A DNA stretch of 64,000 nt from JAJRPT01 sp965661945 (GTDB lineage: Bacteria; Bacteroidota; Ignavibacteria; Kapaibacteriales; UBA2268). The position numbers and the translations under genes are program-made. The DNA lies in contig CBFIFP010000003.1 of assembly GCA_965661945.1 (NCBI GenBank), positions 332,045-396,044 of the forward strand, written 5' to 3'. Below the pieces are notes generated by a model, which had not been told where the DNA came from, did no database searches, and was given only the letters and a program-made list of their open reading frames with translations. How positions within the stretch are numbered: the stretch's first letter is position 1; each line of letters starts with the position of its first letter. Shown one piece after another: positions 36,128-45,143 of this stretch.

Positions 36128-37548
36128 TTTCTTATTCAGATTTTATTACTGAAATAAAAAATAATACTACTACTACAGTTGAATTTGTAAAAAATATATT
36201 TAATAAGATAGAAGAAAAAAAACACTTAAATGCTTTTATCTCTTTAAATTTTGATGGAGCTTTAAATCAAGCAGAAGAATCTGATATTCGTTTCAAAAAT
36301 GGAAATCCAAGAATTGCAGAGGGACTTATTGTTGCGGTAAAAGATAACATTAGCGTTGAAGGTCTTAAAATGACCTGTGCCTCTAAAATGTTAGAAAATT
36401 ACGAGGCAATTTACGACGCTACAGCAGTTAAAAAACTAAAAGATAATGGAGCCATTATCATTGGCAAATGCAACTTAGATGAATTTGCAATGGGTTCCTC
36501 CAACGAGACTTCATATTTTGGTAAAGCTCTTAATCCACTTAACGAAGAATACGTTCCAGGTGGTTCGTCTGGTGGGTCAGCAGTAGCTGTAGCGGCTGGA
36601 TTTTCCCATGTTTCCCTTGGCTCTGAAACAGGTGGTTCAGTTCGTCAACCTGCATCTTTCACTGGTCTTTATGGTATAAAACCCTCATACGGAAGAGTTT
36701 CAAGATATGGGCTTACTGCTTTCGGTTCATCATTAGACCAAATTGGTGTTTTTGCTTCAAATTTAGAGGATTTATCTTTGACCCTTGATATTATTTCAGG
36801 TCAAGATGAAAACGATGCAACTACTATCCCAGAAAAAAACTTAAACACTTTTGATATTTTAGAAAATAAATCAGGTTTAGAAGAAAAACTAACAATAGGA
36901 GTAGTGGGGGAAGATCTTTTAAAACATTCAGAATTTGATGTTTTAGAGATTTATCAAAATGCAATTAGAAAACTTGAAAAAGCTGGACATAAAATAGTAG
37001 AAGTAGAATTCCCTTATTCAAAAGTTTGGATTCCAACTTATTACATTATCGCTACAGCAGAAGCATCATCTAATTTATCTCGATTTGATGGAATCAGATA
37101 TGGCTTCAGAGCAAAAGAGGAAGAGGGCGAAGACCTAATAAAACTTACAAGAAGTCAGGGCTTTGGTCCAGAAGTAAAACGAAGAATCCTTTTAGGAACT
37201 TATGTTTTATCTGAAGGTCACCACGATGCTTTTTATATTAATGCATTAAAAGCAAGAAGAGTAATTTTCAACAATTATAAACAAATATTTAGTAAAGTTG
37301 ATACTATTTTTCTTCCAACAACTCCCTCTGGCGCTTTTAAGTTTAACTCAAAAATGAACAATCCAATTGCAATGTATATGAGTGATTTTTACACTGCCTC
37401 GGCAAATCTCTCCGGTGTTCCTGCAATTTCAATTCCTGCAGGTACAAACTCAGATAACTTAACTATTGGAATGCAACTACAAACAGATAATTTCAAAGAA
37501 AATGAGTTAATAAAATATTCAAAAATGATAGAAAAAATATTAAAATGA
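36124..37548 (+). CDS. gatA: Aspartyl/glutamyl-tRNA amidotransferase subunit A
   Basis: GatA releases ammonia from glutamine for the transamidation of misacylated Glu-tRNA-Gln or Asp-tRNA-Asn. The 474-residue amidase has the Lys-cisSer-Ser triad in VAVKDNISVEG, GGSSGGSAVAVAAG and SLGSETGGSVRQPASF, and the YGRVSRYGL motif. Length and motifs are typical. It overlaps the Tat gene upstream by 4 bases and the DsrE-like gene downstream by 4 bases, so these are translationally coupled. gatB and gatC are not in the window. Confidence 0.96.
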   Translation: MISYSDFITEIKNNTTTTVEFVKNIFNKIEEKKHLNAFISLNFDGALNQAEESDIRFKNGNPRIAEGLIVAVKDNISVEGLKMTCASKMLENYEAIYDATAVKKLKDNGAIIIGKCNLDEFAMGSSNETSYFGKALNPLNEEYVPGGSSGGSAVAVAAGFSHVSLGSETGGSVRQPASFTGLYGIKPSYGRVSRYGLTAFGSSLDQIGVFASNLEDLSLTLDIISGQDENDATTIPEKNLNTFDILENKSGLEEKLTIGVVGEDLLKHSEFDVLEIYQNAIRKLEKAGHKIVEVEFPYSKVWIPTYYIIATAEASSNLSRFDGIRYGFRAKEEEGEDLIKLTRSQGFGPEVKRRILLGTYVLSEGHHDAFYINALKARRVIFNNYKQIFSKVDTIFLPTTPSGAFKFNSKMNNPIAMYMSDFYTASANLSGVPAISIPAGTNSDNLTIGMQLQTDNFKENELIKYSKMIEKILK

Positions 37549-37907
37549 CACAAAAAATATTAATCGTTATTAATGATGCTCCTTATGGAACTGAAAAAGC
37601 ATATAATGCATTAAGATTAGCAATGAAGCTGCAAAGTGAATATGAGGATAAAGTCAAAATCAACATATTTTTACTTGCAGATGCAGTTTTCTGCGGATTA
37701 CCTAATCAAAAAACACCATCAGGTTATTACAATATTGAAAGAATGTTAAAAGCTGTAATCAACAAAGGCGGAAAAGTAAAAAGTTGTGGTGGATGTAGTG
37801 AAGCAAGAGGAATTGATGAGTTAAATTTCATTGAAGGTGTTGAGCTTAGCAACATGAAAGAATTTACAGACTGGACTTTTCAAGCTGATAAAGTTATGAC
37901 TTTTTAG
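37545..37907 (+). CDS. DsrE/TusD-family sulfur-relay-like protein
   Basis: The 120-residue protein has the DsrE fold: an N-terminal strand followed by YGTEKAYNALRLAMKL, a hydrophobic FLLADAVFCGLP strand with Cys, and a C-terminal CGGC motif (VKSCGGCSEARGI). DsrE relatives carry persulfide sulfur or act as small redox-linked proteins; the CGGC pair suggests thiol chemistry, but the partner is unknown. It overlaps gatA by 4 bases. Confidence 0.87.
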   Translation: MTQKILIVINDAPYGTEKAYNALRLAMKLQSEYEDKVKINIFLLADAVFCGLPNQKTPSGYYNIERMLKAVINKGGKVKSCGGCSEARGIDELNFIEGVELSNMKEFTDWTFQADKVMTF

Positions 37908-38053
37908 TTTTCAAAAATATACTACCTAAAATCACTTATATAAAATATTCTTCAAGTTTATATAAAACCTACCGATAATACAAATAATATTTGTGGTATA
38001 ATTATTGATGTAATTGTTATTTAAATATTATGACTAACAATTACTAGCTTTTA

Positions 38054-38854
38054 ATGAAGAAATTAACTAAAATAACAAAAGAACTCTCTCTGGCAGTTTT
38101 TATTACATTTGGAATACTAATCCTAAGCCATATTGACAACAGCGGACGCGAAGTTCGTACTTTTGACCTAACCGATTACTTCTCTAAATTCAAAAATAAT
38201 ATTGATAATGTTGAAGTTGTTGATACTTATGAAAATATGGATGAAGAAAGCGATTTAATACAAAATGATAATAATTTTAAAATTGAAAATACTGATAGTG
38301 AGATATTTACTTTAAAAGGCACATCTTCTCATTATGCCCATAAATTCCATGGTAGAATGACTGCAAACGGCGAAACTTTTAATATGAATGACTACTCAGC
38401 CGCTCACAAAAAATTACCTTTTGGAACAATATTAAAAATTAAAAACCAAAAAAATAACAAATCAGTTTTAGTAAGAGTAAATGACAGAGGTCCTTATGTA
38501 GGTGATAGAATATTAGATTTATCTTATTCTGCTGCTAAACATATAGGAGATATGGGCTTGCCTAAAATTAAGGCTAAAGGTTTCGATATAAATTCTCTGG
38601 CAAACACTGACTCTAACACACAGTATCTCGCATTTTCTGAAGATAAAGACTTCAAGATTTTTGAGAAAAATGCTGTAAAAATCACTCATCAAAGCGATGA
38701 CTTTACAAAAGCAGTTAAAGCTTACAGAGAGCTAAAATCCAAAAATAATATAAATAATGTATATATTTTTGTACCTGCCTCTAATGAATATTTTAAAACC
38801 AAACAATTCTTAATAGGTGAGGTAAATAGTTCCGTTTTATTTGCTAATAAATAA
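38054..38854 (+). CDS. rlpA: RlpA-like septal-ring lytic transglycosylase, membrane-anchored
   Basis: RlpA-like proteins bind or cleave peptidoglycan strands lacking stem peptides. The 266-residue protein has an N-terminal membrane segment (about 10-27), a linker, then the double-psi beta-barrel domain (about 92-180) with GTSSHYAHKFHGRMTANGE, AAHKKLPFGTILKI and VRVNDRGPYV, in which the catalytic Asp (NDRGP) and the Glu of GE are present. A C-terminal region (about 215-266) replaces the SPOR domain of the Escherichia coli protein. Whether it is enzymatic is not certain. Confidence 0.88.
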   Translation: MKKLTKITKELSLAVFITFGILILSHIDNSGREVRTFDLTDYFSKFKNNIDNVEVVDTYENMDEESDLIQNDNNFKIENTDSEIFTLKGTSSHYAHKFHGRMTANGETFNMNDYSAAHKKLPFGTILKIKNQKNNKSVLVRVNDRGPYVGDRILDLSYSAAKHIGDMGLPKIKAKGFDINSLANTDSNTQYLAFSEDKDFKIFEKNAVKITHQSDDFTKAVKAYRELKSKNNINNVYIFVPASNEYFKTKQFLIGEVNSSVLFANK

Positions 38855-38886
38855 ATTATTAAAATGTTTATTTTTCTTAATTATTA

Positions 38887-38916
38887 TTTGTATTTAAATA
38901 ATTTTTAATAGTTTTG
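38887..38916 (+). promoter_or_regulatory. Bacteroidota-type promoter before rimK
   Basis: A perfect TTTG -33 box (38887-38890) and a perfect TAnnTTTG -7 box (TAGTTTTG, 38909-38916) are separated by 18 bases, about 42 bases before the rimK ATG. The fit supports membership in the Bacteroidota/Chlorobiota group. Confidence 0.65.
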
Positions 38917-38958
38917 TAAAGTTAAATCTTAAAATTTACAAAATAGATACAAATAAAA

Positions 38959-39870
38959 ATGAAAATAGCAGTTTTATCTAGAAATTCAGAGCTATACTCT
39001 ACAAAAAGACTTTTAGAAGCAATTGAAAAAAGAGGACACGAACCCTTACTTCTTAATCATGCAAGATGCTATGTTGTAATGGAAGAAGATGATCCACACG
39101 TTTTTTATGGTGATCAAACCATTGACGATGTTGACGCAATTATTCCAAGAATTGGAGCATCTGTAACCTTTTATGGTTCATCAATCATTCGCCAATTTGA
39201 AATGAGAAAAGTTTTTACAACTCTTAGCTCACTTGGTTTAGTGCGTTCAAGAGACAAATTACGCTCACTTCAAATATTATCAAAAGCTGGTGTAGGAATT
39301 CCAAAAACTGCTTTCACTAAATACCCCAAAGACATTGACAGCATTATAAAGCAAGTAGGAGGAACTCCTCTTATAATTAAATTATTAGAAGGAACTCAAG
39401 GGCTTGGAATAGTACTTGCAGAAACTAAAAATGCTGCCAAATCAGTAATGGAAGCATTTTATGGACTTAATGCAAACATTCTGATTCAGCAATACATAAA
39501 AGAAGCAAAAGGAGCAGATATCAGAGCGTTTGTAGTTGGAGGAAAAGTGGTTGGTGCAATGAAAAGACAAGGTAAACCAGGTGAGTTTCGCTCAAATCTC
39601 CATAGAGGTGGCTCTAGTGAAATGATTAAACTTTCTAAAGTAGAAAAACTCACTGCTATCAAAGCAGCTGATGCTTTGGGTCTTAAAGTAGCTGGTGTTG
39701 ATATGCTTCAATCAGAAAGAGGACCACTTGTAATTGAAGTTAATTCATCTCCTGGGCTTGAAGGAATAGAAAAAACTACAGGAAAAGATATTGCTGGAAT
39801 TATAGTCAAATACGTTGAGAATAATATTGTAAAACCAGAATACAAGAAAAAAGATAAAATTGGAGTATAA
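38959..39870 (+). CDS. rimK: ATP-grasp ligase RimK family
   Basis: RimK adds glutamate residues to the C-terminus of ribosomal protein S6 and can make poly-alpha-glutamate. The 303-residue protein begins KIAVLSRNSELYSTKRLLEA and has the ATP-grasp core (KLLEGTQGLGIVLAE, IREAKGAD-type IKEAKGADIRAFVVGG, GEFRSNLHRGG, GVDMLQSERGPLVIEVNSSP). All ATP- and metal-binding residues appear present. It has its own promoter-like element and is followed 2 bases later by the PAP2 gene, which starts with TTG after a GGAG. Confidence 0.95.
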   Translation: MKIAVLSRNSELYSTKRLLEAIEKRGHEPLLLNHARCYVVMEEDDPHVFYGDQTIDDVDAIIPRIGASVTFYGSSIIRQFEMRKVFTTLSSLGLVRSRDKLRSLQILSKAGVGIPKTAFTKYPKDIDSIIKQVGGTPLIIKLLEGTQGLGIVLAETKNAAKSVMEAFYGLNANILIQQYIKEAKGADIRAFVVGGKVVGAMKRQGKPGEFRSNLHRGGSSEMIKLSKVEKLTAIKAADALGLKVAGVDMLQSERGPLVIEVNSSPGLEGIEKTTGKDIAGIIVKYVENNIVKPEYKKKDKIGV

Positions 39871-39872
39871 AC

Positions 39873-40577
39873 TTGAAAAAGTTTTTTCATGATTTAATTA
39901 TTTTATTAAATGAAAACAAACCATTTTTCTACACTTATATATTTATTTTTCTAATCTTTTTTATCTATACTTTATTCATTAACAAAGGCGATGAAATTGT
40001 TTTATTAAATCAGTTTCACAACCCAATTAATGATAAAATCTTTAAATTCTCTTCAGAGTTTGCTGAGGGCATTTATTATTCAATTTTACTTATTGGGCTG
40101 GGAATATTTAGTATAAAGTATTTATTTAATGGAGTTATAACATTTTTAGTCTCTGGAGCTGTAACTCAAATATTAAAACGCATTATAGATCTTCCAAGAC
40201 CTAAAGCATTTTTACCCGAAACAATACTTTCTAATTTACACTTTGTAGAAGGTGTCAGAATCTACTCCAAGTTTTCTTTTCCATCAGGACATACAACTGC
40301 TGCCTTTAGTATGATGTTTTTTTTATCGATTATAACTCCTAATAAATATGTAAAAATATTTTTTGCGATTTATGCTTCATTAATGGGCTTATCAAGAGTA
40401 TATCTAATCCAGCATTTTTTATATGACATAATTGCTGGTTCAATAATTGGAATCACAATCACTCTAATATCTTACAAACTTATTCTTATCCAACCAAAAA
40501 TTGTTCTCAGCAAATGGTATAATTTCTCATTAATAGAAAAAATATACAAAAGAAAATATTTTGCGGAAAACGAATAA
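39873..40577 (+). CDS. PAP2-family membrane phosphatase
   Basis: The 234-residue protein has five or six membrane segments and the three PAP2 motifs: KRIIDLPRPK, FPSGHTTAAF and SRVYLIQHFLYDIIAG, with the catalytic His pair and Arg. Enzymes of this family remove phosphates from undecaprenyl pyrophosphate or phosphatidate; the exact substrate is unknown. The start is a TTG at 39873, seven bases after GGAG (39862-39865), with no ATG in that position, so a non-ATG start is likely. Confidence 0.88.
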   Translation: MKKFFHDLIILLNENKPFFYTYIFIFLIFFIYTLFINKGDEIVLLNQFHNPINDKIFKFSSEFAEGIYYSILLIGLGIFSIKYLFNGVITFLVSGAVTQILKRIIDLPRPKAFLPETILSNLHFVEGVRIYSKFSFPSGHTTAAFSMMFFLSIITPNKYVKIFFAIYASLMGLSRVYLIQHFLYDIIAGSIIGITITLISYKLILIQPKIVLSKWYNFSLIEKIYKRKYFAENE

Positions 40578-40626
40578 GAATAATAATATTATAATTAAAT
40601 CCTGAAATCAAAATAAAAAAATATAT

Positions 40627-41304
40627 ATGCAAAAAGATAAATATAACGTAATAATTACTGGCTCAACTGGAATGGTTGGTAAAGGAGTATTATTAGAGTG
40701 CTTAAAAGACAAAAGAATTGAAAAAATACTATTAATTAACAGAAATAATATTGATATTAAAAATACCAAAATACAAGAACTAATTATTAATAGTTTTGAA
40801 GAAATAGAAAATCACATAGATAAACTAAGTAGTTATGATGCCTGTTTCTATTGTTTAGGAATAAGCTCCGTTGGTAAATCTGAAGACCAATTCTCAAAAA
40901 TCACATTCAATTACACTAAAATACTTGCTGATATTCTTAGCAATATAACTAAAAACTTTACCTTTATCTACGTTTCTGGAACTGGAACAGACTCATCAGA
41001 AAATGGTAAAATTATGTGGGCAAATGTAAAAGGTAAAACAGAAAATTACATTTTAAATAAAGGATTTCATGATGCTTATGCATTCAGACCAGGAATCATT
41101 ATACCTGAGAATAATATTCAATCTAAAACTAAAATTTATATTTTTGCTTACATTATTTTAACTCCCTTTTTTCCAATCCTAAAAAAACTAAATTCTATAA
41201 CAACAACCTCTAAAGTTGGCAAAGCAATGATTAATTTATTGCAATCTAGCTCAAATAAAAAGCACCTTGAAAATATTGATATTAATCAAATTGCTCCAAA
41301 CTAA
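40627..41304 (+). CDS. NAD(P)-binding epimerase-like protein (atypical SDR)
   Basis: The 225-residue protein begins with the Rossmann motif ITGSTGMVGKGVLLECL and is close to the atypical SDR family that includes YbjT/HTATIP2-like proteins. Residues FYCLGISSVGKSEDQF and FIYVSGTGTDSSENG fit the cofactor site; YxxxK is replaced by a different arrangement (WANVKGKTENY). The substrate is unknown. The gap to the PAP2 gene is about 50 bases. Confidence 0.78.
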   Translation: MQKDKYNVIITGSTGMVGKGVLLECLKDKRIEKILLINRNNIDIKNTKIQELIINSFEEIENHIDKLSSYDACFYCLGISSVGKSEDQFSKITFNYTKILADILSNITKNFTFIYVSGTGTDSSENGKIMWANVKGKTENYILNKGFHDAYAFRPGIIIPENNIQSKTKIYIFAYIILTPFFPILKKLNSITTTSKVGKAMINLLQSSSNKKHLENIDINQIAPN

Positions 41305-41361
41305 ACCAAAAGTTAAAAATAATAAAAAATAATATAAACATTTAATCGTCACTAATTGTAT

Positions 41362-41850
41362 ATGCTATTTGCTAAAAACATAACGAGTTTATTTTTAACT
41401 ATTATTTACATACTCCCAATGTTCATTAATATAGGGGAGATTAGCTTGCATTTATCAGAATGTAAAGAGGAAAGCTCTTGTTGTTCTACGATAACTGAAA
41501 ATAACAAAGAAATCGAAATTATCGAAGAAATGTCTTGTTGTAAACCAGAACCAACCCAACAGGAAGCACACATTGAAAATAAATGTGATGATTCGATTTT
41601 TTGCCAATACTGCCTCCAAAACTGCAGCATTCAAAACAACTTAACCTTTGATTACAATATTGGTTTCCAAACAATATTAAACATAACTTATAAAATAGAA
41701 CCCAAAGTTAAAATCATTAAAAATATCATTATAAAAACTGAAGATATTCATTCTTCTTACATAACTGTTAATCATAATGATGAAATAACCTATAAAAAAA
41801 TATTCACCGAATTTCTTTCCTCTCAATACCATAGTTCTGATATTATATAA
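41362..41850 (+). CDS. Cys-rich exported protein next to a TonB receptor
   Basis: This 162-residue protein starts with a hydrophobic leader (FAKNITSLFLTIIYILPMFI) and is rich in paired Cys: SSCCST, MSCCKPE and a CQYCLQNC cluster, which together look suited to metal binding. I do not recognise a defined family, but small CC-containing exported proteins preceding TonB receptors are known in this phylum. I chose the ATG at 41362; a TTG at 41356 is an alternative. It lies 67 bases before the receptor gene and is probably co-transcribed with it. Confidence 0.62.
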   Translation: MLFAKNITSLFLTIIYILPMFINIGEISLHLSECKEESSCCSTITENNKEIEIIEEMSCCKPEPTQQEAHIENKCDDSIFCQYCLQNCSIQNNLTFDYNIGFQTILNITYKIEPKVKIIKNIIIKTEDIHSSYITVNHNDEITYKKIFTEFLSSQYHSSDII

Positions 41851-41917
41851 AATCAAGTATTTTTAAGATTTCAAAAAATCTATAATTACTAATTTTATAA
41901 ATATTTAGGACAATAAA

Positions 41918-44134
41918 ATGAAAACAATTTTATTATTATTTCTATTAACTTTTGCCTTAAACGCAGAAGAAATCATGATTCATGGAAATGTCTATGGGTT
42001 AGATAACGAAGGAGAACCAACTCCATTGCCTGGCGTTAGAGTCCAATGGCTCGGTACAGATAAAGGTGGTTTAAGCAATGAGGCTGGCCACTTTATGTTT
42101 TATACATCAGGAGATTCCCGTCACTTAATTTTTGAAATGCTCGGATACAAGACAGACACCCTGCATGTGGAAGACCTTACAAAATTCATAAATCATTACA
42201 TGAAGCCTGTTCAGACTAAAGAAGCAATAGTTGAGCGTCAAAAGCCAAACAAAATTTATGATAGCAGTATAGAAGCAAAAGAAACCATCACTCGCCAAGC
42301 ACTTTCTAAAATTGCATGTTGTAATTTATCGGAAGCATTTGAAACTGACCCAAATGTATCCTTACAATATACCGACCCAGTTTCAGGCGCAAAGCGTATC
42401 AGAATGATGGGCTTAGATGGGAAATACTCACAAGTTATGATAGAAAAACAACCATTTTTAAGAGGGCTAAATATTCCCTATGGATTGAGTTTTTTGCCAG
42501 GACCTTGGGTAGAATCCATATCAATTTCTAAAGGAACAGCCGATGTAACAAATGGCTTCGAAAACTTTACTGGTCAAATAAATGTAGAACTTAAAAAACC
42601 ATTTGAAGATGCTACATTAATAAATACTTTTGTTGATGCTGGTCAAAGAACTGAAATAAACGCAATTGAAAACATATCTTTATCCGATGATATCAAGTCA
42701 ATTGTGATGCTTCACGGCAGTGTAATACCTAAATTTACAGATATGAACAATAGCGGTTTTGCCGACAGACCCATTACTCGTAGTTTTAACTTAATGAATA
42801 AATATCAATATAAGGAAAAAAATGGAAATAGTGCTGCACAAATTGGGTTTAGAGCATTATACGACGAAAAAGAAAGCAGACTAAACCGTCAATTACCATT
42901 TAGTTTCGATATTAATAATTCAAGATTCGAACTCTTTTTCAAAAATGGTTACGACTATGATGTTCATAATATGGGATTCTCGGGATCAGTCGCTTTTCAA
43001 AACAATAATACATTAAATAATTTTATTGATTACGGTAATCAATACAATATCAACCATACTACCGCTAATTTAAACGCTAATTTCATTTATGGTTTTGGAG
43101 AAAACACATCTTCATCTAAAACTATATTAACTTATGGTTCATCGTTTCTTTATGATAACTTTACTAACGAGTTCGTGGCTTCTACAGATGATAAAATTCA
43201 ACCAACTATGGAATTTGTTACACCAGGTGTTTTTGCAAATATGCAATACTCAAAAATCGAAAACATTGACTTTTCTTTCGGCTTAAGAGCAGATTATAAT
43301 CAACTAAACAACGTCTTTTTCACACCAAGAGCAATGACAAAAATAAAGTTCTCAGAAAGATTAGATGTTAGAATTAATGTTGGTAAAGGTTTTAGATATA
43401 ACAATGCTTTCTCCGAAAATATATATTTATTCTTCTATGCGTTGCCCGAAGATTATGTAGCTGAATTAGTAAATTTCAGACAAAATAAAATGGAAGAGGC
43501 ATGGAATTACGGAATAAATGCAAACTGGAACTTCGATTTATTCGACAAAAACATAACAATAAATGGTGAATATTATAAAACTGATTTCATCAATAGAGTA
43601 ATTGTTGACCAATACAGATATTCCGAAGAATATCGCCCGCAAATATACGAAACATCCGAAACTTCTTTCTCAGAATCTTTTGGATTAGACATTGATATTC
43701 CATTAACCGACGAAATTGCACTAACCTCATCAATTAGATTTGATAATAGTTATTTTACTAATCTTGAAGGTAATCTACTTCGTGAGCCACTAACATCAGT
43801 TTATAAATCCCTAACAAATTTATACATAGAACTTCCTTGGGATTTATCCCTGCGCTCATCTGCTTCTTTTCATGGATGGGGTAAAAGAACATTAAAAGAA
43901 AACGGACAATTTAGAAACTTCGATTCGTTTTGGTTATTCTCGGGACAAATCAATAAAAAAATTGAATCAATAAATTTAGAAATATATATTGGTGCAGATA
44001 ATATTACTTCATATACAATCTTGCAAGGAAATACAGATTGGCAAGCAATAGGAGCAAACTATATCGGTACAGACCTATGGGGACCTCTGATGGGACGTAA
44101 CTTCTACTTAGGTATAAACTGGAACGGACTTTAA
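41918..44134 (+). CDS. TonB-dependent receptor, likely metal-related
   Basis: The 738-residue outer-membrane receptor has a signal peptide (MKTILLLFLLTFALNAEE), a carboxypeptidase-regulatory-like domain (about 20-90), a plug domain (about 110-230; MMGLDGKYSQVMIEKQPFLR and SISKGTADVTNGFENFTGQI) and a barrel to the end. The plug carries the ACCNLSEAFETDP motif, typical of a Bacteroidota subfamily often found near heavy-metal genes. Together with the Cys-rich neighbour this suggests copper or another metal as substrate or signal, but that is inference. AGGA precedes the ATG. Confidence 0.9.
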   Translation: MKTILLLFLLTFALNAEEIMIHGNVYGLDNEGEPTPLPGVRVQWLGTDKGGLSNEAGHFMFYTSGDSRHLIFEMLGYKTDTLHVEDLTKFINHYMKPVQTKEAIVERQKPNKIYDSSIEAKETITRQALSKIACCNLSEAFETDPNVSLQYTDPVSGAKRIRMMGLDGKYSQVMIEKQPFLRGLNIPYGLSFLPGPWVESISISKGTADVTNGFENFTGQINVELKKPFEDATLINTFVDAGQRTEINAIENISLSDDIKSIVMLHGSVIPKFTDMNNSGFADRPITRSFNLMNKYQYKEKNGNSAAQIGFRALYDEKESRLNRQLPFSFDINNSRFELFFKNGYDYDVHNMGFSGSVAFQNNNTLNNFIDYGNQYNINHTTANLNANFIYGFGENTSSSKTILTYGSSFLYDNFTNEFVASTDDKIQPTMEFVTPGVFANMQYSKIENIDFSFGLRADYNQLNNVFFTPRAMTKIKFSERLDVRINVGKGFRYNNAFSENIYLFFYALPEDYVAELVNFRQNKMEEAWNYGINANWNFDLFDKNITINGEYYKTDFINRVIVDQYRYSEEYRPQIYETSETSFSESFGLDIDIPLTDEIALTSSIRFDNSYFTNLEGNLLREPLTSVYKSLTNLYIELPWDLSLRSSASFHGWGKRTLKENGQFRNFDSFWLFSGQINKKIESINLEIYIGADNITSYTILQGNTDWQAIGANYIGTDLWGPLMGRNFYLGINWNGL

Positions 44135-44160
44135 CAAAACAAAATATTATCAAAAAACAA

Positions 44161-44192
44161 AAAAGCAAGGATAAAAATCCTTGCTTTTTTTT
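44161..44192 (+). terminator. Terminator after the TonB-receptor gene
   Basis: A 12-base stem (44161-44172 with 44177-44188, core GCAAGGAT/ATCCTTGC) with a 4-base loop is followed by T residues. Its T-tract abuts the 3' end of tRNA-His on the other strand. Confidence 0.9.
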
Positions 44193-44268
44193 GGGGCGAA
44201 TGACCGGTCTTGAACCGGCGACATTCAGAGCCACAATCTGACGCTCTACCAGCTGAGCTACATCCGCC
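44192..44268 (-). tRNA. tRNA-His (GTG anticodon)
   Basis: The minus strand folds into a cloverleaf: acceptor GCGGATG/CATTCGC with the extra G-1 paired to C73 that marks tRNA-His, D stem GCTC/GAGC, anticodon stem TCAGA/TCTGA with loop TTGTGGC (anticodon GTG) and T arm with GGTTCAAGA. CCA is encoded at the 3' end, although its last base borders the opposing terminator's T-tract, so this may be chance. Confidence 0.96.
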
Positions 44269-44280
44269 ATAAATAATTTA

Positions 44281-44311
44281 CAAATTTAAAGACTTTTTTT
44301 TTAATATCAAA
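44281..44311 (-). promoter_or_regulatory. Bacteroidota-type promoter of tRNA-His
   Basis: On the minus strand TTTG (44308-44311) is followed after 19 bases by TAAATTTG (44281-44288), a perfect TTTG-N19-TAnnTTTG arrangement, ending 12 bases before the tRNA. It is one of the clearest promoters in the window. Confidence 0.75.
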
Positions 44312-44404
44312 ATTATTTTTTGTAATTTTGCAGTCTATTTTTTTATTTTTTGAAATTTGTTTATTTAATTTCTTCAAAGCTTCAAAAAAGCAATAACTTA
44401 TATT

Positions 44405-45139
44405 ATGGCTCAACAATTTTTAGTATTTGATATAGAAACAACATCAAACGATTGGGAATCATTTTCCGAATCACAACAAGAGTACCTTTTGAGAGGTTTA
44501 GAAACTGATGAACAAATAGAAAAACGAAAATGGGAACTTGCGCTTACTCCTTTCACTGGAAGTGTTGTTTGTATCGGTCTTATGCTGATGCACAAAAACG
44601 ACTCCAATGAATGGGAAATGATAAACAAAGCTGCTTTCTCAACTAAAATAGATTTTGAAGGTGATGAGAGAGAAGAAATAGAACTCTCTAATGGTGATAA
44701 ATGTTACGTAAATTCAGAAATGAAAATTATTGATGATTTCTGGAAAATACTAAATAAATATCCAACTTCTCAACTTGTGACATTTAACGGAAGGAACTTC
44801 GACTGTCCTTTCCTTATGTTGCGTTCAGCTGTTTATGGCATAAGACCAAGCAGGAATCTTATGGCAGGAACAAAATTTAACTATCCTCTTCACATTGACC
44901 TCGCTGATGAATTAACTTTTTATGCTGGATTTGGGTTCGGTGCTACCAAAAGATTTAACTTTGATTTTTATGCACGAAGTTTTGGAATTACCTCACCAAA
45001 ATCCGAGGGAGTTGATGGTTCTATGGTCAATGAACTATACAAAGAAAACAAAGTTGCAGAAATTGCAGAATACTGTTTAAGAGATGTTTCAGCAACTTGG
45101 GATTTATTTAAAATTTGGAATAATTTTTTAAGGTTTTAA
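44405..45139 (+). CDS. DnaQ/PolB-type 3'-5' exonuclease domain protein
   Basis: The 244-residue protein has the DEDD fold: FDIETTSND (D9, E11) as ExoI, VTFNGRNFDCPFLMLRS as ExoII, and YCLRDVSATWDL as ExoIII with Tyr and Asp spaced as in the DEDDy class. It matches the predicted PolB-like 3'-5' exonuclease family of bacteria. It lies 4 bases before recQ, and coupling with a helicase suggests a joint role in DNA repair. Confidence 0.87.
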   Translation: MAQQFLVFDIETTSNDWESFSESQQEYLLRGLETDEQIEKRKWELALTPFTGSVVCIGLMLMHKNDSNEWEMINKAAFSTKIDFEGDEREEIELSNGDKCYVNSEMKIIDDFWKILNKYPTSQLVTFNGRNFDCPFLMLRSAVYGIRPSRNLMAGTKFNYPLHIDLADELTFYAGFGFGATKRFNFDFYARSFGITSPKSEGVDGSMVNELYKENKVAEIAEYCLRDVSATWDLFKIWNNFLRF

Positions 45140-45143
45140 TAAT

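Noticed and set aside
37980..37994. 15-bp palindrome ACAAATAATATTTGT before rlpA as an operator
   Set aside because: It is made mostly of A and T in a very AT-rich region, has no second copy in the window and no regulator gene nearby.
44004..44270. Minus-strand open frame starting MADVAQLVERQIVALNVAGSRPV
   Set aside because: Its first codons are a translation of tRNA-His and the rest is antisense to the TonB-receptor gene.
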